From: an uncultured Oscillospiraceae bacterium
GTDB taxonomy: Bacteria; Bacillota; Clostridia; Oscillospirales; Ruminococcaceae
Direction: 5' to 3'
Length of the DNA stretch: 64,000 nucleotides
Assembly (NCBI GenBank): GCA_910578255.1
Contig: CAJTQM010000002.1
Span: 25,688-89,687 of the forward strand
Shown here: positions 1-8,787 of the stretch, in pieces
Layout: every line of letters begins with the position of its first letter
Position numbering within the stretch: the first letter of the stretch is position 1
Translations under genes and position numbers: made by a program
The notes under the pieces: model-generated
What the model was told of the DNA's origin: nothing
The model's input: the letters and a program-made list of their open reading frames with translations, nothing else
The model's database searches: none

Positions 1-2315
1 AGTGGATGGGCAAGGTATACCGCTTTCTGGGCCTTTCGGTGGGCCTGATTGTCCACGACCTGGATTCCAGCCAGCGGCGGCAGGCCTACGCCGCCGACAT
101 CACCTACGGCACCAACAACGAGATGGGCTTTGACTATCTGCGGGACAATATGGCGGTCCGCAAGGAAAACCAGGTCCAGCGGGGCCACCATTACGCCATT
201 GTGGACGAGGTGGACTCGATTTTAATCGACGAAGCCCGTACGCCGCTGATCATCTCCGGACCCGGCGCCAAATCCACCGACCTGTACCAGCTAGCCGACC
301 AGCTGGCTCGAAAAATGCGCTTTGTCAAGGTCAAGGAGTTGGACGCGAAAGAGGAACACGACGACGTGGACGGCGACTATATCATCGACGAAAAGGCCCG
401 CACCGCCACCCTCACCCCGGCGGGCGTAAAAAAGGCCGAGGCGTTTTTCCAGATCGAAAATCTGATGGATATGGAAAACGCCACCTATCTGCACCACGTC
501 AACCAGGCCATTAAGGCCCACGGCATCATGCATCGGGACATTGACTATGTGGTCAAAGAGGGTCAGGTGCTGATTGTCGACGAGTTTACCGGCCGTATTA
601 TGATGGGCCGGCGGTACAACGAGGGGCTGCACCAGGCCATTGAGGCTAAGGAAGGGGTCAGCATCCAAAAGGAATCCCAAACACTGGCCACCATCACCTT
701 CCAAAATTATTTCCGCATGTATCAAAAGCTTTCGGGCATGACCGGTACGGCCATGACCGAGGAAGGGGAATTCCGGGAAATCTACGGGCTGGACGTCATC
801 GAAATTCCCACCAACAAGCCGGTACAGCGCACCGATCATCCGGATGTGATTTATAAAACCGAGCAGGGCAAATTCGGCGCGGTGATCGACGATATCGTGG
901 CCTGCCACGAAAAAGGACAGCCGGTTCTGGTTGGCACCGTGTCCATTGAAAAATCCGAACTTCTGTCCAAGCTTTTAAAGCGGCGGGGTATCCCCCATGA
1001 GGTGCTCAACGCCAAATACCACGAAAAAGAAGCGCAGATCGTCGCCCAGGCCGGTCACTTTGGCGCGGTGACCATCGCCACCAACATGGCGGGCCGCGGC
1101 ACCGACATTGTGCTGGGGGGCAACGCCGAATACGCCGCCAAGGATCAGTTAAAAAAAGAGGGCATGAGCGAAGAGATGCTTTTGGAGGCCACCGGCTTTG
1201 GGGATACCGAAGACCAGGAAATTTTGGCCGCCCGGGCCCGTTTCTCTCAGCTGCTGGAGGAATATAAGGAAAAGTTCGCCCCCCAGGCCCAAAAGGTCAA
1301 GGACGCGGGGGGACTATATATCATCGGCACCGAGCGGCATGAATCCCGCCGGATCGACAACCAGCTGCGGGGCCGTTCCGGCCGTCAGGGGGACCCGGGC
1401 GCCACCCGGTTTTACCTGTCGCTGGAGGACGATCTGATGCGGCTGTTTGGCGGTGAACGGCTCTTTAACATGATGGATTCCATCGGCCTGGACGAGCAGA
1501 CCCCCATCCAAAATAAGATGCTCTCAGGCGCCATCGAAAGCGCCCAGAGCAAGGTGGAAGGCCGCAACTTTGCTGCCAGAAAACGGGTGCTGGAATACGA
1601 CGATGTGATGAACAAGCAGCGGGAGACCATCTATGGCCAGCGGGCCAGCGTGCTGGACGGGGAGAGCCTTAAAGACACCATCCTGAAGATGACCGAAAGC
1701 ACCATCTCCGACGCGGTGGATCTTTTCCTGGCCGACGACGAAAACAAAGAGGATTGGAACCTAAAGGGTCTGAAGGTCCATTTCGGCGGCTGGCTGTGCG
1801 GCGACGAAGACTTTGTTTACGAGCCCAGCCAGTTAGAGCAGGTATCCAAGGCGGATATCCGGGATACGCTGATCGGCCGGGCGAAGGATCGCTACCAAAA
1901 GCGGGAAGAGGAATTCGGCAGCGATTTGATGCGCGAACTGGAGCGGGTGGTGCTTCTTCGCAATGTGGACACCAAGTGGATGGATCATATCGACGCTATG
2001 GACGAACTCAAGCGGGGTATTTCCCTGCAGGCCTACGCCCAGCGGGATCCGGTGGTGGAATACCGGATGGTGGGCTCCGACATGTTCGACGAGATGGTCC
2101 AGTCCATCAAAGAGGACACGGTTAAAATGATGCTCACCGTCCGAGTCAGCCGGGAAGCGCCCCGGCGCGAGCAGGTGGCCAAGCCGGTGACCGCCTCTGG
2201 CAACGGCGACGGGACGGTGAAAAGGGAGCCGGTGAAGGTGGGCAAAAAGGTGGGACGCAACGATCCCTGCCCCTGCGGCAGCGGCAAAAAATACAAGCAT
2301 TGCTGCGGCAGATAG
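1..2315 (+). CDS. secA: Preprotein translocase ATPase SecA (5' end outside window)
   Basis: SecA is the motor ATPase that pushes unfolded preproteins through SecYEG. The reading frame is already open at base 3, so the N-terminus with the Walker A loop lies before the window; about 770 residues remain of a family that is usually 850-920. Visible landmarks (numbered from the first Met at 6) are the [14 protein letters not shown] motor motif near residues 67-80, the GMTGTA segment, the nucleotide-domain-2 motif GRGTDI, the [11 protein letters not shown] stretch, and a C-terminal zinc/SecB-type tail with cysteines at about 755, 757, 766 and 767 ([13 protein letters not shown]). It is followed by a strong terminator. 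Identification is secure; only the start is missing. Confidence 0.97.
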   Translation, partial: WMGKVYRFLGLSVGLIVHDLDSSQRRQAYAADITYGTNNEMGFDYLRDNMAVRKENQVQRGHHYAIVDEVDSILIDEARTPLIISGPGAKSTDLYQLADQLARKMRFVKVKELDAKEEHDDVDGDYIIDEKARTATLTPAGVKKAEAFFQIENLMDMENATYLHHVNQAIKAHGIMHRDIDYVVKEGQVLIVDEFTGRIMMGRRYNEGLHQAIEAKEGVSIQKESQTLATITFQNYFRMYQKLSGMTGTAMTEEGEFREIYGLDVIEIPTNKPVQRTDHPDVIYKTEQGKFGAVIDDIVACHEKGQPVLVGTVSIEKSELLSKLLKRRGIPHEVLNAKYHEKEAQIVAQAGHFGAVTIATNMAGRGTDIVLGGNAEYAAKDQLKKEGMSEEMLLEATGFGDTEDQEILAARARFSQLLEEYKEKFAPQAQKVKDAGGLYIIGTERHESRRIDNQLRGRSGRQGDPGATRFYLSLEDDLMRLFGGERLFNMMDSIGLDEQTPIQNKMLSGAIESAQSKVEGRNFAARKRVLEYDDVMNKQRETIYGQRASVLDGESLKDTILKMTESTISDAVDLFLADDENKEDWNLKGLKVHFGGWLCGDEDFVYEPSQLEQVSKADIRDTLIGRAKDRYQKREEEFGSDLMRELERVVLLRNVDTKWMDHIDAMDELKRGISLQAYAQRDPVVEYRMVGSDMFDEMVQSIKEDTVKMMLTVRVSREAPRREQVAKPVTASGNGDGTVKREPVKVGKKVGRNDPCPCGSGKKYKHCCGR

Positions 2316-2332
2316 AGATTTTTTGTATAGTC

Positions 2333-2363
2333 AAAAAGGCCGGGAAAAACCTCGGCCTTTTTT
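2333..2363 (+). terminator. Intrinsic terminator after secA
   Basis: The arms AAAAAGGCCGGG and CCTCGGCCTTTTTT form a GC-centred stem with a short A-rich loop, followed by a T-run. The A-run on the other side means it could also stop the leftward GNAT gene, whose stop codon lies 11 bases further on. Confidence 0.8.
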
Positions 2364-2373
2364 GTTTGCAGCT

Positions 2374-2898
2374 TTATCCCAGCTTTTTTACAAGATATAA
2401 AACCAGATCGTCGTCGTTTGCGCATTTCCCGTAGGGCTCGCAGACTTTACCACGATACCAAACGCCGGAGCCGTCCGGGATATAGCCGCGCTTTATGTAC
2501 ATGCGCTGGGCGGCCCCATATCCGCTGTGCAGGCCGACTCCAAGGTACACTGTATCGGCGTAAGTTACCGCGATCTTTTCGGCCGCGTCCATTAACGCCG
2601 TGCCGATCCCCTGCCCTCGATTTTTTTCCAAAACGCCAAAATCAACGATTTCCGGATAGTTCTTTCCTGCCAGCGGCCCTTCGCTGCCGGTTGGATACAC
2701 GTTTATATATCCCACCGGCCGTCCCTCGTATTCCGCCACCAGACAAACGGCCTTTCCGGCCCGCTGATCTGCCAACCTCTTTTGATATTTTGTAACCGAA
2801 GCGTTCCAGCCCTGCTCGATTTCCGCCTCGGTGATTGCCTGGACATCCTGATCTTCCATGCTGCGAATCACCAATTTTTCTTTGATATCGTAAATCAT
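2374..2898 (-). CDS. GNAT-family N-acetyltransferase
   Basis: A 174-residue acetyl-CoA-dependent acetyltransferase. The acetyl-CoA-binding motif A is clear at about residues 94-108 (NRGQGIGTALMDAAE), preceded by the beta-4 strand (IVDFGVL) and followed by a typical C-terminal segment with YGAAQRMYIKRGY. The substrate cannot be told from sequence. An AGGGGG ribosome-binding site lies just before the ATG at 2898. It sits alone between two rightward genes. Confidence 0.85.
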   Translation of the reverse strand: MIYDIKEKLVIRSMEDQDVQAITEAEIEQGWNASVTKYQKRLADQRAGKAVCLVAEYEGRPVGYINVYPTGSEGPLAGKNYPEIVDFGVLEKNRGQGIGTALMDAAEKIAVTYADTVYLGVGLHSGYGAAQRMYIKRGYIPDGSGVWYRGKVCEPYGKCANDDDLVLYLVKKLG

Positions 2899-2990
2899 CT
2901 TCTGCCCCCTTATCCTGTTTGTCTGATGATATCACAGATTATTCGGCTTTGCAAAGTACGCGAAAAAAGGGATCATGGCCTTTTCCCCCT

Positions 2991-3019
2991 TTTCAAACGA
3001 TCCCAGGATATGGTATACT
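2991..3019 (+). promoter_or_regulatory. Candidate hflX promoter (extended -10)
   Basis: TGG-TATACT at 3011-3019 is an extended -10 element. The -35-like hexamer TTTCAA at 2991-2996 is 17 bases upstream but weak. The start codon follows 22 bases later, behind an AAAGG ribosome-binding site. Confidence 0.5.
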
Positions 3020-3041
3020 GAAAAAAGAAAGGCGTGAAACC

Positions 3042-4286
3042 ATGATCGAAATTCTAGAAGAGCAGCAGCGGGCCATTTTAGTGGCGGTGGACACTGGCGA
3101 ATACGACGCCGACGTATCCATAGACGAGTTGGAGGAACTGGCAGACACCGCCGGCGCCGTTGTGCTGGGCAAAGTCATTCAGAAACGCCCCTTTGCCGAC
3201 AAGGCCACCTGTGTAGGCAGCGGTATGCTGGAAGGGATCAGGGCGCAGGCGGCCGCTTTGGAAGCGAACCTTCTGATTTTTGACCAGGAACTGACTGCCA
3301 GCCAGCTGCGCAACATCGAAAAAGAAACGAATCTGGCGGTGGTGGACCGCACCACCCTGATTCTGGATATTTTTGCCCAGCGCGCCCGCAGCCGGGAAGG
3401 AAAATTGCAGGTAGAACTGGCCCAGCAAAAGTACCGTCTGCCCCGGCTGATGGGGCAGGGCGCCGCGCTGTCCCGGTTAGGCGGCGGCATCGGCACCCGC
3501 GGCCCCGGCGAAAGCAAGCTGGAAAGCGACCGGCGGCACATCCGCCGGCGGATTGAATCGTTGGAACGCCAATTGCAGGACCTGGAACGGCAGCGCAGCC
3601 TGCGCAGGAATCGCCGGAAAAAAGACGGGGTCGTAACGGCCGCCATTGTGGGATACACCAACGCGGGAAAATCCACCCTGCTCAACGCTTTGACCGACGC
3701 AGGGGTACTGGCGGAGGACCGGCTTTTTGCCACCCTGGATCCCACCGCCCGGGCATTGACCCTACCGGACGGGCGGACGATCATGCTCATCGACACGGTC
3801 GGTCTGATCCGGCGGCTGCCTCACCAGCTGGTAGAGGCGTTTCACTCCACCTTGGAGGAAGCGGCGGACGCGGATCTGCTTTTGCATGTATGCGATATTT
3901 CCAGCCCAGAGGCGGACAGTCAAATCCAGGTGACCCGCCGTTTATTAGACGAGTTGGGATGTGCCCAAACGCCGGCGGTCACCATCTTAAACAAATGCGA
4001 CCGGCTGGAAAATCTGCCCGCCTTCCCTGGCAGCGGAAGAGTTTTTATCTCCGCTAAAACCGGCTACGGCCTGGGCCGGCTGTTAGAGGCGGTCGCCCAG
4101 ACGCTGCCCCAAAGCCAGCTTAGGATGAGGCTGCTTTTGCCCTATGACAAGGCGGCGTTGGCCGCCAAAATCCGGGAAAACGGCAAAATTTTTTCAGAGG
4201 AATACGTCTCCGACGGCCTTTTAATCGACGCGCTGGCCGACCGGCAGATCGCCTGGGAGTTAAAGCCCTATTTGGCAGACGGCTGA
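3042..4286 (+). CDS. hflX: GTPase HflX
   Basis: HflX is a ribosome-associated GTPase that splits or rescues stalled 70S ribosomes under stress. The 414-residue product has the glycine-rich HflX linker (GGGIGTRGPGESKLE) after the N-terminal domain, then the G domain with G1 GYTNAGKS at about 204-211, G3 DTVG at about 251 and G4 NKCD at about 317. The frame is open further upstream to 2919, but the ATG at 3042 has a ribosome-binding site and the promoter lies directly before it, and homologues start with a similar sequence. It is apparently monocistronic. Confidence 0.93.
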   Translation: MIEILEEQQRAILVAVDTGEYDADVSIDELEELADTAGAVVLGKVIQKRPFADKATCVGSGMLEGIRAQAAALEANLLIFDQELTASQLRNIEKETNLAVVDRTTLILDIFAQRARSREGKLQVELAQQKYRLPRLMGQGAALSRLGGGIGTRGPGESKLESDRRHIRRRIESLERQLQDLERQRSLRRNRRKKDGVVTAAIVGYTNAGKSTLLNALTDAGVLAEDRLFATLDPTARALTLPDGRTIMLIDTVGLIRRLPHQLVEAFHSTLEEAADADLLLHVCDISSPEADSQIQVTRRLLDELGCAQTPAVTILNKCDRLENLPAFPGSGRVFISAKTGYGLGRLLEAVAQTLPQSQLRMRLLLPYDKAALAAKIRENGKIFSEEYVSDGLLIDALADRQIAWELKPYLADG

Positions 4287-4341
4287 AAGCCGCCGGCTTT
4301 GTCCCATCCGGGGGAAAAGGACCCGTAGCGTTTTTCATTTC

Positions 4342-4374
4342 TTTCGCCGGTTTGATTCCATAAAGCCGGCGAAA
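4342..4374. repeat. Inverted repeat between hflX and the CDF gene
   Basis: TTTCGCCGG (4342-4350) and CCGGCGAAA (4366-4374) are perfect complements around a 15-base spacer. No T-run follows the right arm, so it is a hairpin or operator rather than a clear terminator. Confidence 0.5.
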
Positions 4375-4411
4375 ATCCTTCGACCCAATAAAATGAATGT
4401 AAGGTGAAATT

Positions 4412-5308
4412 GTGAATGAAAAACAAAAACAGGAAAAAATCATCCTGAAAATCTCATTATACGCAGGTATTCTATTTGTCATTGTCGAACTTTTCATGTC
4501 CTTATGGAGTAACTCCCAGGCGATTTTGATGGACGCGGTTTTCGACGCGGCGGAACTGATCGTCATCGGTCTTTCGCTGTTTTTAACCCCGTTTTTTTAC
4601 CGGCCGGTCAGCGAAAAAAAGCCCTACGGCTATTCCCAGTTTGAATCGGTCTTTATCGTTGTCAAGGGCTTTATGCTCATCTCGGTCACGCTGGGTCTGA
4701 TTACCAACAACATTCAGATTCTTTTGCAGGGCGGCCGCCAGCTGAATCACGGGCAGATTTCTGTTTTCGAATTCGCTCTGGCTTTCTTTAGTCTTCTGGT
4801 GCTGATGCTGATGCGGCACTTTCATAAAAAGACCTCCTCCCCTACCGTTGAGGCGGAGATTTATGGCTGGAAGGTGGACCTTTTATGCAGTACCGGCATC
4901 GCGTTGGCTTTTTTTGCCCAGCTGTTTTTGCAAAATACGCCTCTGCGGCAGATCTCCCCCTATTTTGACCAGCTTGTGGCCATCGTTATCGCGCTGTTCA
5001 TGCTGCCTCAGCCGGTCAAAATGATTGCCGACGCGTTTCGCAGTATTTTTTTGTTTGCGCCAAAAGAGGAGGTCCTTCAAAAAGTCAAGGAGGTGGCCCA
5101 CAAGATTTTGGACGAGTACCAGTATGACGGCACCTTCTATGACGTGGTGCTCACCGGCCGGCGAATGTGGATCTCCATCTACTTTAAGCCCAAAGGGGAT
5201 GTTTTATCCATGACCCTTCTGCATGGCGTTTACGACGAAATCTACAATGCGCTGGGCCAGGAGTTTGAGGACTACTCGCTGGAACTTGTCCCGGAACTAG
5301 AAGAATAA
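4412..5308 (+). CDS. Cation diffusion facilitator-like transporter
   Basis: A 298-residue membrane protein with about six hydrophobic segments and a cytosolic C-terminal ferredoxin-like domain, the layout of CDF metal/proton antiporters. The TM2 metal motif DxxxD is present (D41, D45), and the KPYGYSQFESV loop is typical of the family. The TM5 partner motif, HxxxD in YiiP-like members, keeps only its Asp (D156) with Gly at the His position. The substrate is therefore uncertain and the transport site may be altered. The start is GTG at 4412 behind AAGG. Its stop codon overlaps the Shine-Dalgarno of the next small gene, so the two are probably co-translated. Confidence 0.8.
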   Translation: MNEKQKQEKIILKISLYAGILFVIVELFMSLWSNSQAILMDAVFDAAELIVIGLSLFLTPFFYRPVSEKKPYGYSQFESVFIVVKGFMLISVTLGLITNNIQILLQGGRQLNHGQISVFEFALAFFSLLVLMLMRHFHKKTSSPTVEAEIYGWKVDLLCSTGIALAFFAQLFLQNTPLRQISPYFDQLVAIVIALFMLPQPVKMIADAFRSIFLFAPKEEVLQKVKEVAHKILDEYQYDGTFYDVVLTGRRMWISIYFKPKGDVLSMTLLHGVYDEIYNALGQEFEDYSLELVPELEE

Positions 5309-5320
5309 GGAGGCTATTGT

Positions 5321-5485
5321 ATGCGGTTGTCTTTTCCTATAGATGTTGGCATCATCGGCGGCGCCGACGGGCCAACCGCCGTCTTTGTCACTGTAAACCC
5401 TTCCTCCTGGATCTGGCTGGGTGCGGGACTTTTGATCGCGGCCATCTGCTTTTGTCTTTGGCGAAGAAAAAAACGAAAAAAATAA
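5321..5485 (+). CDS. 54-residue membrane microprotein with GGADGPT motif
   Basis: This short frame begins with ATG 7 bases after a perfect AAGGAGG that overlaps the stop of the transporter gene. The product starts MRLSFPIDVG and then reads IIGGADGPTAVFVTV, followed by one hydrophobic helix (about residues 30-47) and a basic tail RRKKRKK. The GGADGPT motif is a signature of the beta subunits of Na+-translocating decarboxylases (OadB/GcdB/MmdB), where its Asp takes part in Na+ movement. The full subunit has over 350 residues and many membrane helices, so this is either a dedicated microprotein or a reduced relic. Function unknown; gene reality is supported by the ribosome-binding site, the coupling and the motif. 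Confidence 0.7.
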   Translation: MRLSFPIDVGIIGGADGPTAVFVTVNPSSWIWLGAGLLIAAICFCLWRRKKRKK

Positions 5486-5491
5486 ATCGAT

Positions 5492-5534
5492 AAAAAAAGA
5501 GCGTATCCAAACATCTCGGATACACTCTTTTTTG
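5492..5534. terminator. Bidirectional terminator between microprotein and jag
   Basis: AAAAAAGAGCGTATCC and GGATACACTCTTTTTT pair with one mismatch around a 9-base loop. A- and T-runs on both sides make it usable by the rightward transporter/microprotein unit and by the leftward jag operon. Confidence 0.85.
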
Positions 5535-5540
5535 TATCGT

Positions 5541-6395
5541 TTAGTCGATCTCGATTTTGGAATACAGCGGCTTGCTGTCGTCCTCCACCTCAACCTTGGT
5601 GCGATTTGGTACAACGTCCTGGGGAACATATTTTTCTCTGGGCGGACGCTTTTCAAAGTTTCGGCCGCCGCGGCCGCCGTTTCTTGGCCCTCTGGAACCC
5701 CGGTCCCGGCCATGCTCGCCCCGCTCGCCGCCTTCAAAGGACCGCTCTCGGTTATAGCTTCTCTTCACCGGATTGGTGGAGGAAATGACCACTCTGCGGG
5801 CAGGCTCTTCCCCAACTGACGAGGATACCACCCCGTCGATGCCCTGAATCGTTGCGTGGATTACCCGGCGCTCATAGGGATTCATCGGCTCTAAAGTAAC
5901 GCTGCGGCCGGTGCGCAGCACCTGAGAAGACAGCTTTTTCGCCAGGCTTTCCAGGGTCTTTTCCCGCTTTTCCCGGTAGTTGCCGCTGTCTACCACGATG
6001 CGGTAATAATCGCCCTCCATCCGGTTGGCAACCAGCCCCGCCAGATATTGCAGCGCGTCCAGCGTCTCGCCCCGGCGGCCGATGAGCACGCCGAGCCCTT
6101 CTCCGTTTAAGCTGATATTGGCACAGTTTTCCCCTTCTGTCAGATCAATCTGGACGTTTTCCAGTCCCATTTTTACAAAAATGCTCTGCAGATAATCCAC
6201 CGCGCACTGAGCCTTAGAGGTCTCGAGATATACCCGGACCTTTGCCGGTGAGGAGCCCAGACCCAAAAATCCTTTTTTCGGCAGATCAATAATTTCAAAC
6301 TGGGCCTCTCCCTGAGATACGCCCATCTGCTCATATGCTTTTTCCAACGCTTCGTCCACGGTTCTTCCCGTGGCAATGATTTCACGATTCATCAT
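5541..6395 (-). CDS. jag: RNA-binding protein Jag/KhpB
   Basis: Jag (KhpB/EloR) is an RNA-binding regulator of cell elongation and membrane biogenesis, normally encoded next to yidC as here. The 284-residue product has an N-terminal Jag_N domain (about 1-55), a type-II KH domain with GVLIGRRGETLDALQ (about 107-121) and an R3H-like domain (NPYERRVIHATIQ). After the R3H domain comes an unusual tail of about 75 residues rich in Arg, Gly and acidic residues (RGSRGPRNGGRGGRNFEKR). ATG codons at 6395 and 6392 are both possible. It is the last gene of the leftward rpmH-rnpA-yidD-yidC-jag cluster. Confidence 0.93.
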   Translation of the reverse strand: MMNREIIATGRTVDEALEKAYEQMGVSQGEAQFEIIDLPKKGFLGLGSSPAKVRVYLETSKAQCAVDYLQSIFVKMGLENVQIDLTEGENCANISLNGEGLGVLIGRRGETLDALQYLAGLVANRMEGDYYRIVVDSGNYREKREKTLESLAKKLSSQVLRTGRSVTLEPMNPYERRVIHATIQGIDGVVSSSVGEEPARRVVISSTNPVKRSYNRERSFEGGERGEHGRDRGSRGPRNGGRGGRNFEKRPPREKYVPQDVVPNRTKVEVEDDSKPLYSKIEID

Positions 6396-6422
6396 AAAGC
6401 CTCCATTCCAAACGCAAAAACA

Positions 6423-7502
6423 CTATTCCTCATCATCTGTATATACATCGCCATATTTCTCGGCCATCCGCCGACGGGCTTCGGCGATTTTTTTCGCGTT
6501 GAGTTCTTTGGCGCTCATGGATTTTTCCTTTTCCTTCTCGTCCAGTTCTTTCCCCTGAGCCCGTTTTTCTTTTAAGAGACGGCGTTCTTCCCGCTCCCGC
6601 TCTTTTTCCGCTTCCTCCGCAGCCTTTGCCGCCGCAATCGCCTCGGAAGGATCGAATTTTTTATGCAGGAAAAGGCTTTGGATCATGGTTAACACATTGG
6701 ACAAAAGCCAGTACATGCCAACGCCCGCAGGAACCTGGAAGGCAAACCACAAAGAGAACAGCGGCATAAAATACATCATGCCCTTCATCATCCCGCCACC
6801 AGCCATATCCCCCATCGTCGCCTTATTCTGGCGCTGGGACTGGATGGAGATCAAAAGGGAGGTTATACCCGAAAGAACCGGCACCAGCAACAGCGGCAGA
6901 TAAACGGACATGGGCTGTCCGTTGGGCGTCAGAGTTGGCGTTGCGGCCAAGTTAACGCCCAAAAAGGAAAAATCCATCCCCTGGGCGGCTTTGATAAAAT
7001 CCTGCCCCAACTCGCTCCAGGGCGCAGGGTCCGCCTGGATGGCGTTGATCACCGTAATCTGGGAGGCCATGGTGTTTCCGGTGTTTAAGCCCAGCGAGGT
7101 AAGAATCTCGGTGGCCTTTTGAATCAACTCCGCACCGGGCCGGATAATGTGGGTGATCGGCTTATAGATAACGTCGATCATACCGAACAGAATCGGAAAG
7201 CTGATTAACGAAGGCAGACATCCGCTCATGGGATTGTAATGCTCTTTCTCGTAAAGCTTCATCATCTCTTCGTTAAGCTTTTCCTTATTGTTTTTATATT
7301 TTCTTTGCAGCGCCTCCATCTGGGGCTTAAAGATCGCCGTTTTCATCATGGACTTTTGCTGCTTAACGGCCAAAGGCAGCTGCAGCGCCTTGGTAATCAG
7401 GGTAAACAGGATTAAGGCGAGTCCATAGTTTTTTACAATCAAATAACAGACATACATGATCCAGCCCAACGGCCAGCCGAATACAGTATAAATAAAGTTC
7501 AT
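6423..7502 (-). CDS. yidC: Membrane protein insertase YidC/OxaA
   Basis: YidC inserts proteins into the cytoplasmic membrane, alone or with SecYEG. This 359-residue form has five predicted membrane helices and the conserved segments around KQQKSMMK, PMSGCLPSLISFPILFGM and GVGMYWLLSNVL. As in many Clostridia there is no lipoprotein signal; the protein starts directly with the first helix. The C-terminal 80 residues are a highly charged Lys/Glu/Arg/Ala tail, as expected for ribosome contact. It lies 27 bases upstream of jag on the same strand. Confidence 0.95.
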   Translation of the reverse strand: MNFIYTVFGWPLGWIMYVCYLIVKNYGLALILFTLITKALQLPLAVKQQKSMMKTAIFKPQMEALQRKYKNNKEKLNEEMMKLYEKEHYNPMSGCLPSLISFPILFGMIDVIYKPITHIIRPGAELIQKATEILTSLGLNTGNTMASQITVINAIQADPAPWSELGQDFIKAAQGMDFSFLGVNLAATPTLTPNGQPMSVYLPLLLVPVLSGITSLLISIQSQRQNKATMGDMAGGGMMKGMMYFMPLFSLWFAFQVPAGVGMYWLLSNVLTMIQSLFLHKKFDPSEAIAAAKAAEEAEKEREREERRLLKEKRAQGKELDEKEKEKSMSAKELNAKKIAEARRRMAEKYGDVYTDDEE

Positions 7503-7580
7503 TCCTTGTCCTCCATTTACAAATTTAAAAGAAGTCCTGCCGCGCTGTAAAAAGCCTCTGGTGATAACAGGAGGATCGGC

Positions 7581-7832
7581 TTAATCTTTTTTTTCTTTTG
7601 AAAACCAGCGGAAGGTCTCGGGAACCGGGTCCATCCCGCCGGGGTGAAAAGGATGACAGCGCAGGATGCGCCGAAGCGCCAAAAACCCGCCCTTCCACAC
7701 GCCAAATCGATCGATTGCCTGCAGCGCATAAGAAGAACAGGTGGGGTAAAATCTGCAGGTGGGTACGGGTTTTAATTTAGACAGATGTTTTCGATACATC
7801 CGTATCAGCCAAAGTACCGAGCGTTTGATCAT
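7581..7832 (-). CDS. yidD: Membrane protein insertion efficiency factor YidD
   Basis: YidD is a small membrane-associated protein that helps YidC-dependent insertion. The 83-residue product carries the family signature: an N-terminal amphipathic stretch ([11 protein letters not shown]), [15 protein letters not shown] with the conserved Cys residues, and [13 protein letters not shown]. The chosen ATG at 7832 matches the usual start; the frame is open 34 codons further, inside rnpA. Its first 56 bases overlap the 3' end of rnpA, so translation is probably coupled. Confidence 0.93.
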   Translation of the reverse strand: MIKRSVLWLIRMYRKHLSKLKPVPTCRFYPTCSSYALQAIDRFGVWKGGFLALRRILRCHPFHPGGMDPVPETFRWFSKEKKD

Positions 7833-8163
7833 TTTCCAAAATTCCCAGCTTTTGCAGATGTTTTTGCAAAACAGGTTCGATTGCGGTGGATTTTGCAAGG
7901 GGCGTTTTGGCCCGCGCGACCAAAACAAGATCATAGCCTTTTTTTATTTGTTCCTGCAGCGGCCAAAACGCCGCCGTAATAATCCTTCTTGCCCTGTTTC
8001 GCTGTACCGCGTTTCCAACCTTTTTCGAGGCGGTAACGCCAATGCGGGTCTGACCTGTGCGGTTTTTCAGCGCATAGGTGACAATCAGCGGATGCGCCGC
8101 ATATTTTCCTTTTCCGTAAACCCGGCGAAAATCGCGGTTTTGATTGAGTTTTACCATCTTCAT
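7777..8163 (-). CDS. rnpA: Ribonuclease P protein component
   Basis: RnpA is the protein subunit of RNase P, which matures tRNA 5' ends. The 128-residue product has the family features: an N-terminal [16 protein letters not shown] and the RNR signature region ([17 protein letters not shown]). Start is taken as ATG 8163; ATG 8157 is also possible. It overlaps yidD at the 3' end. Between rnpA and rpmH lie two strong hairpins that may separate their expression. Confidence 0.95.
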   Translation of the reverse strand: MKMVKLNQNRDFRRVYGKGKYAAHPLIVTYALKNRTGQTRIGVTASKKVGNAVQRNRARRIITAAFWPLQEQIKKGYDLVLVARAKTPLAKSTAIEPVLQKHLQKLGILENDQTLGTLADTDVSKTSV

Positions 8164-8189
8164 ACCCAGAAAACCGCCCCTTCTCCCAT

Positions 8190-8229
8190 AAAAAACGCCT
8201 TTTGAAAATTTTTTCAAAAGGCGTTTTTT
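8190..8229. terminator. Long perfect hairpin ahead of rnpA
   Basis: A 19-base arm (8190-8208) is the exact complement of 8211-8229, centred on AAAATTTTTT and containing CGCCTTTTG. Runs of A and T flank it on both strands. On the leftward transcript it lies in the 5' region of rnpA, so it could attenuate read-through from rpmH or act as a processing site. Confidence 0.7.
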
Positions 8230-8274
8230 GTCTTCGGTATCATTTTCCGGCAAAATCCGGAAAATACGGCACAT

Positions 8275-8303
8275 AAAAAGAAAGACCACATAAGGATGTG
8301 GTC
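8275..8303 (-). terminator. rpmH terminator
   Basis: GACCACAT-AAGG-ATGTGGTC (8284-8303) is a perfect 8-bp stem with a 4-base loop. Read leftward it is followed by TTTCTTTTT, the form of an intrinsic terminator 10 bases after the rpmH stop codon. Confidence 0.75.
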
Positions 8304-8313
8304 AACCCTCTTT

Positions 8314-8448
8314 TTAGTAGGAGAGACGTGCTCTGCCTTTGGCTCTTCTGCGAGCCAAAACCTTACGCCCATTTCTGGTTGACATTCTCTTGCGAAAACC
8401 GTGTTCTTTTTTTCTTTGCAGCTTTTTGGGCTGATATGTTCTGAACAT
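8314..8448 (-). CDS. rpmH: 50S ribosomal protein L34
   Basis: L34 is a 44-residue, very basic ribosomal protein. The product begins [18 protein letters not shown] and ends [12 protein letters not shown], containing the family signature [18 protein letters not shown]. It starts at ATG 8448 behind an AAAGGAGGG ribosome-binding site, and its own promoter lies immediately upstream. It is the first gene of the leftward origin cluster, back-to-back with dnaA. Confidence 0.97.
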   Translation of the reverse strand: MFRTYQPKKLQRKKEHGFRKRMSTRNGRKVLARRRAKGRARLSY

Positions 8449-8486
8449 AAATGTCCCTCCTTTCGAGGCTAACCTTGCAAGAATAT

Positions 8487-8516
8487 AGTATATCTTACCC
8501 GGACTTGTTATGTCAA
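8487..8516 (-). promoter_or_regulatory. rpmH promoter
   Basis: On the minus strand TTGACA (8516-8511) is followed after 18 bases by TATACT (8492-8487), a near-consensus SigA promoter about 40 bases before the start codon. Confidence 0.8.
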
Positions 8517-8662
8517 TATCAAAAACAAAAAAAACCTGTTTTAAAGGCCAAAAACTCTATTTTTCAGAATTATAGACTCCCTGATTTTTGCCTTTCGGAC
8601 AAAATGCCGCAACTTTTACAAATCTTTCCCCTTATACTATTAAATATATGGATTCTTTCATC

Positions 8663-8741
8663 GGTGGAAAACCTTGAAAAGGCTCCCTGTTTTATGTTAT
8701 AATTCTAGGGGATTTTCTACCCAAAAAAATGCTTTTCCACA
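8663..8741 (+). promoter_or_regulatory. dnaA promoter with DnaA boxes
   Basis: TTGAAA at 8674-8679 and TATAAT at 8698-8703 are 18 bases apart, and TG one base before the -10 makes it an extended -10 promoter. A DnaA-box-like sequence on the minus strand (TTTTCCACC, 8671-8663) precedes it and a TTTTCCACA box (8733-8741) lies just downstream. This arrangement fits autoregulation by DnaA. The rest of the 339-base rpmH-dnaA gap is AT-rich. Confidence 0.75.
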
Positions 8742-8787
8742 GAAAATCCCCAGCCTTTTAACTGATATGAGGAGGAACCGATCACAG

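Noticed and set aside
5321-5485. GGADGPT frame as a truncated decarboxylase beta-subunit pseudogene
   Set aside because: No further beta-subunit sequence surrounds it, and it has an ideal ribosome-binding site, a clean helix and a basic end.
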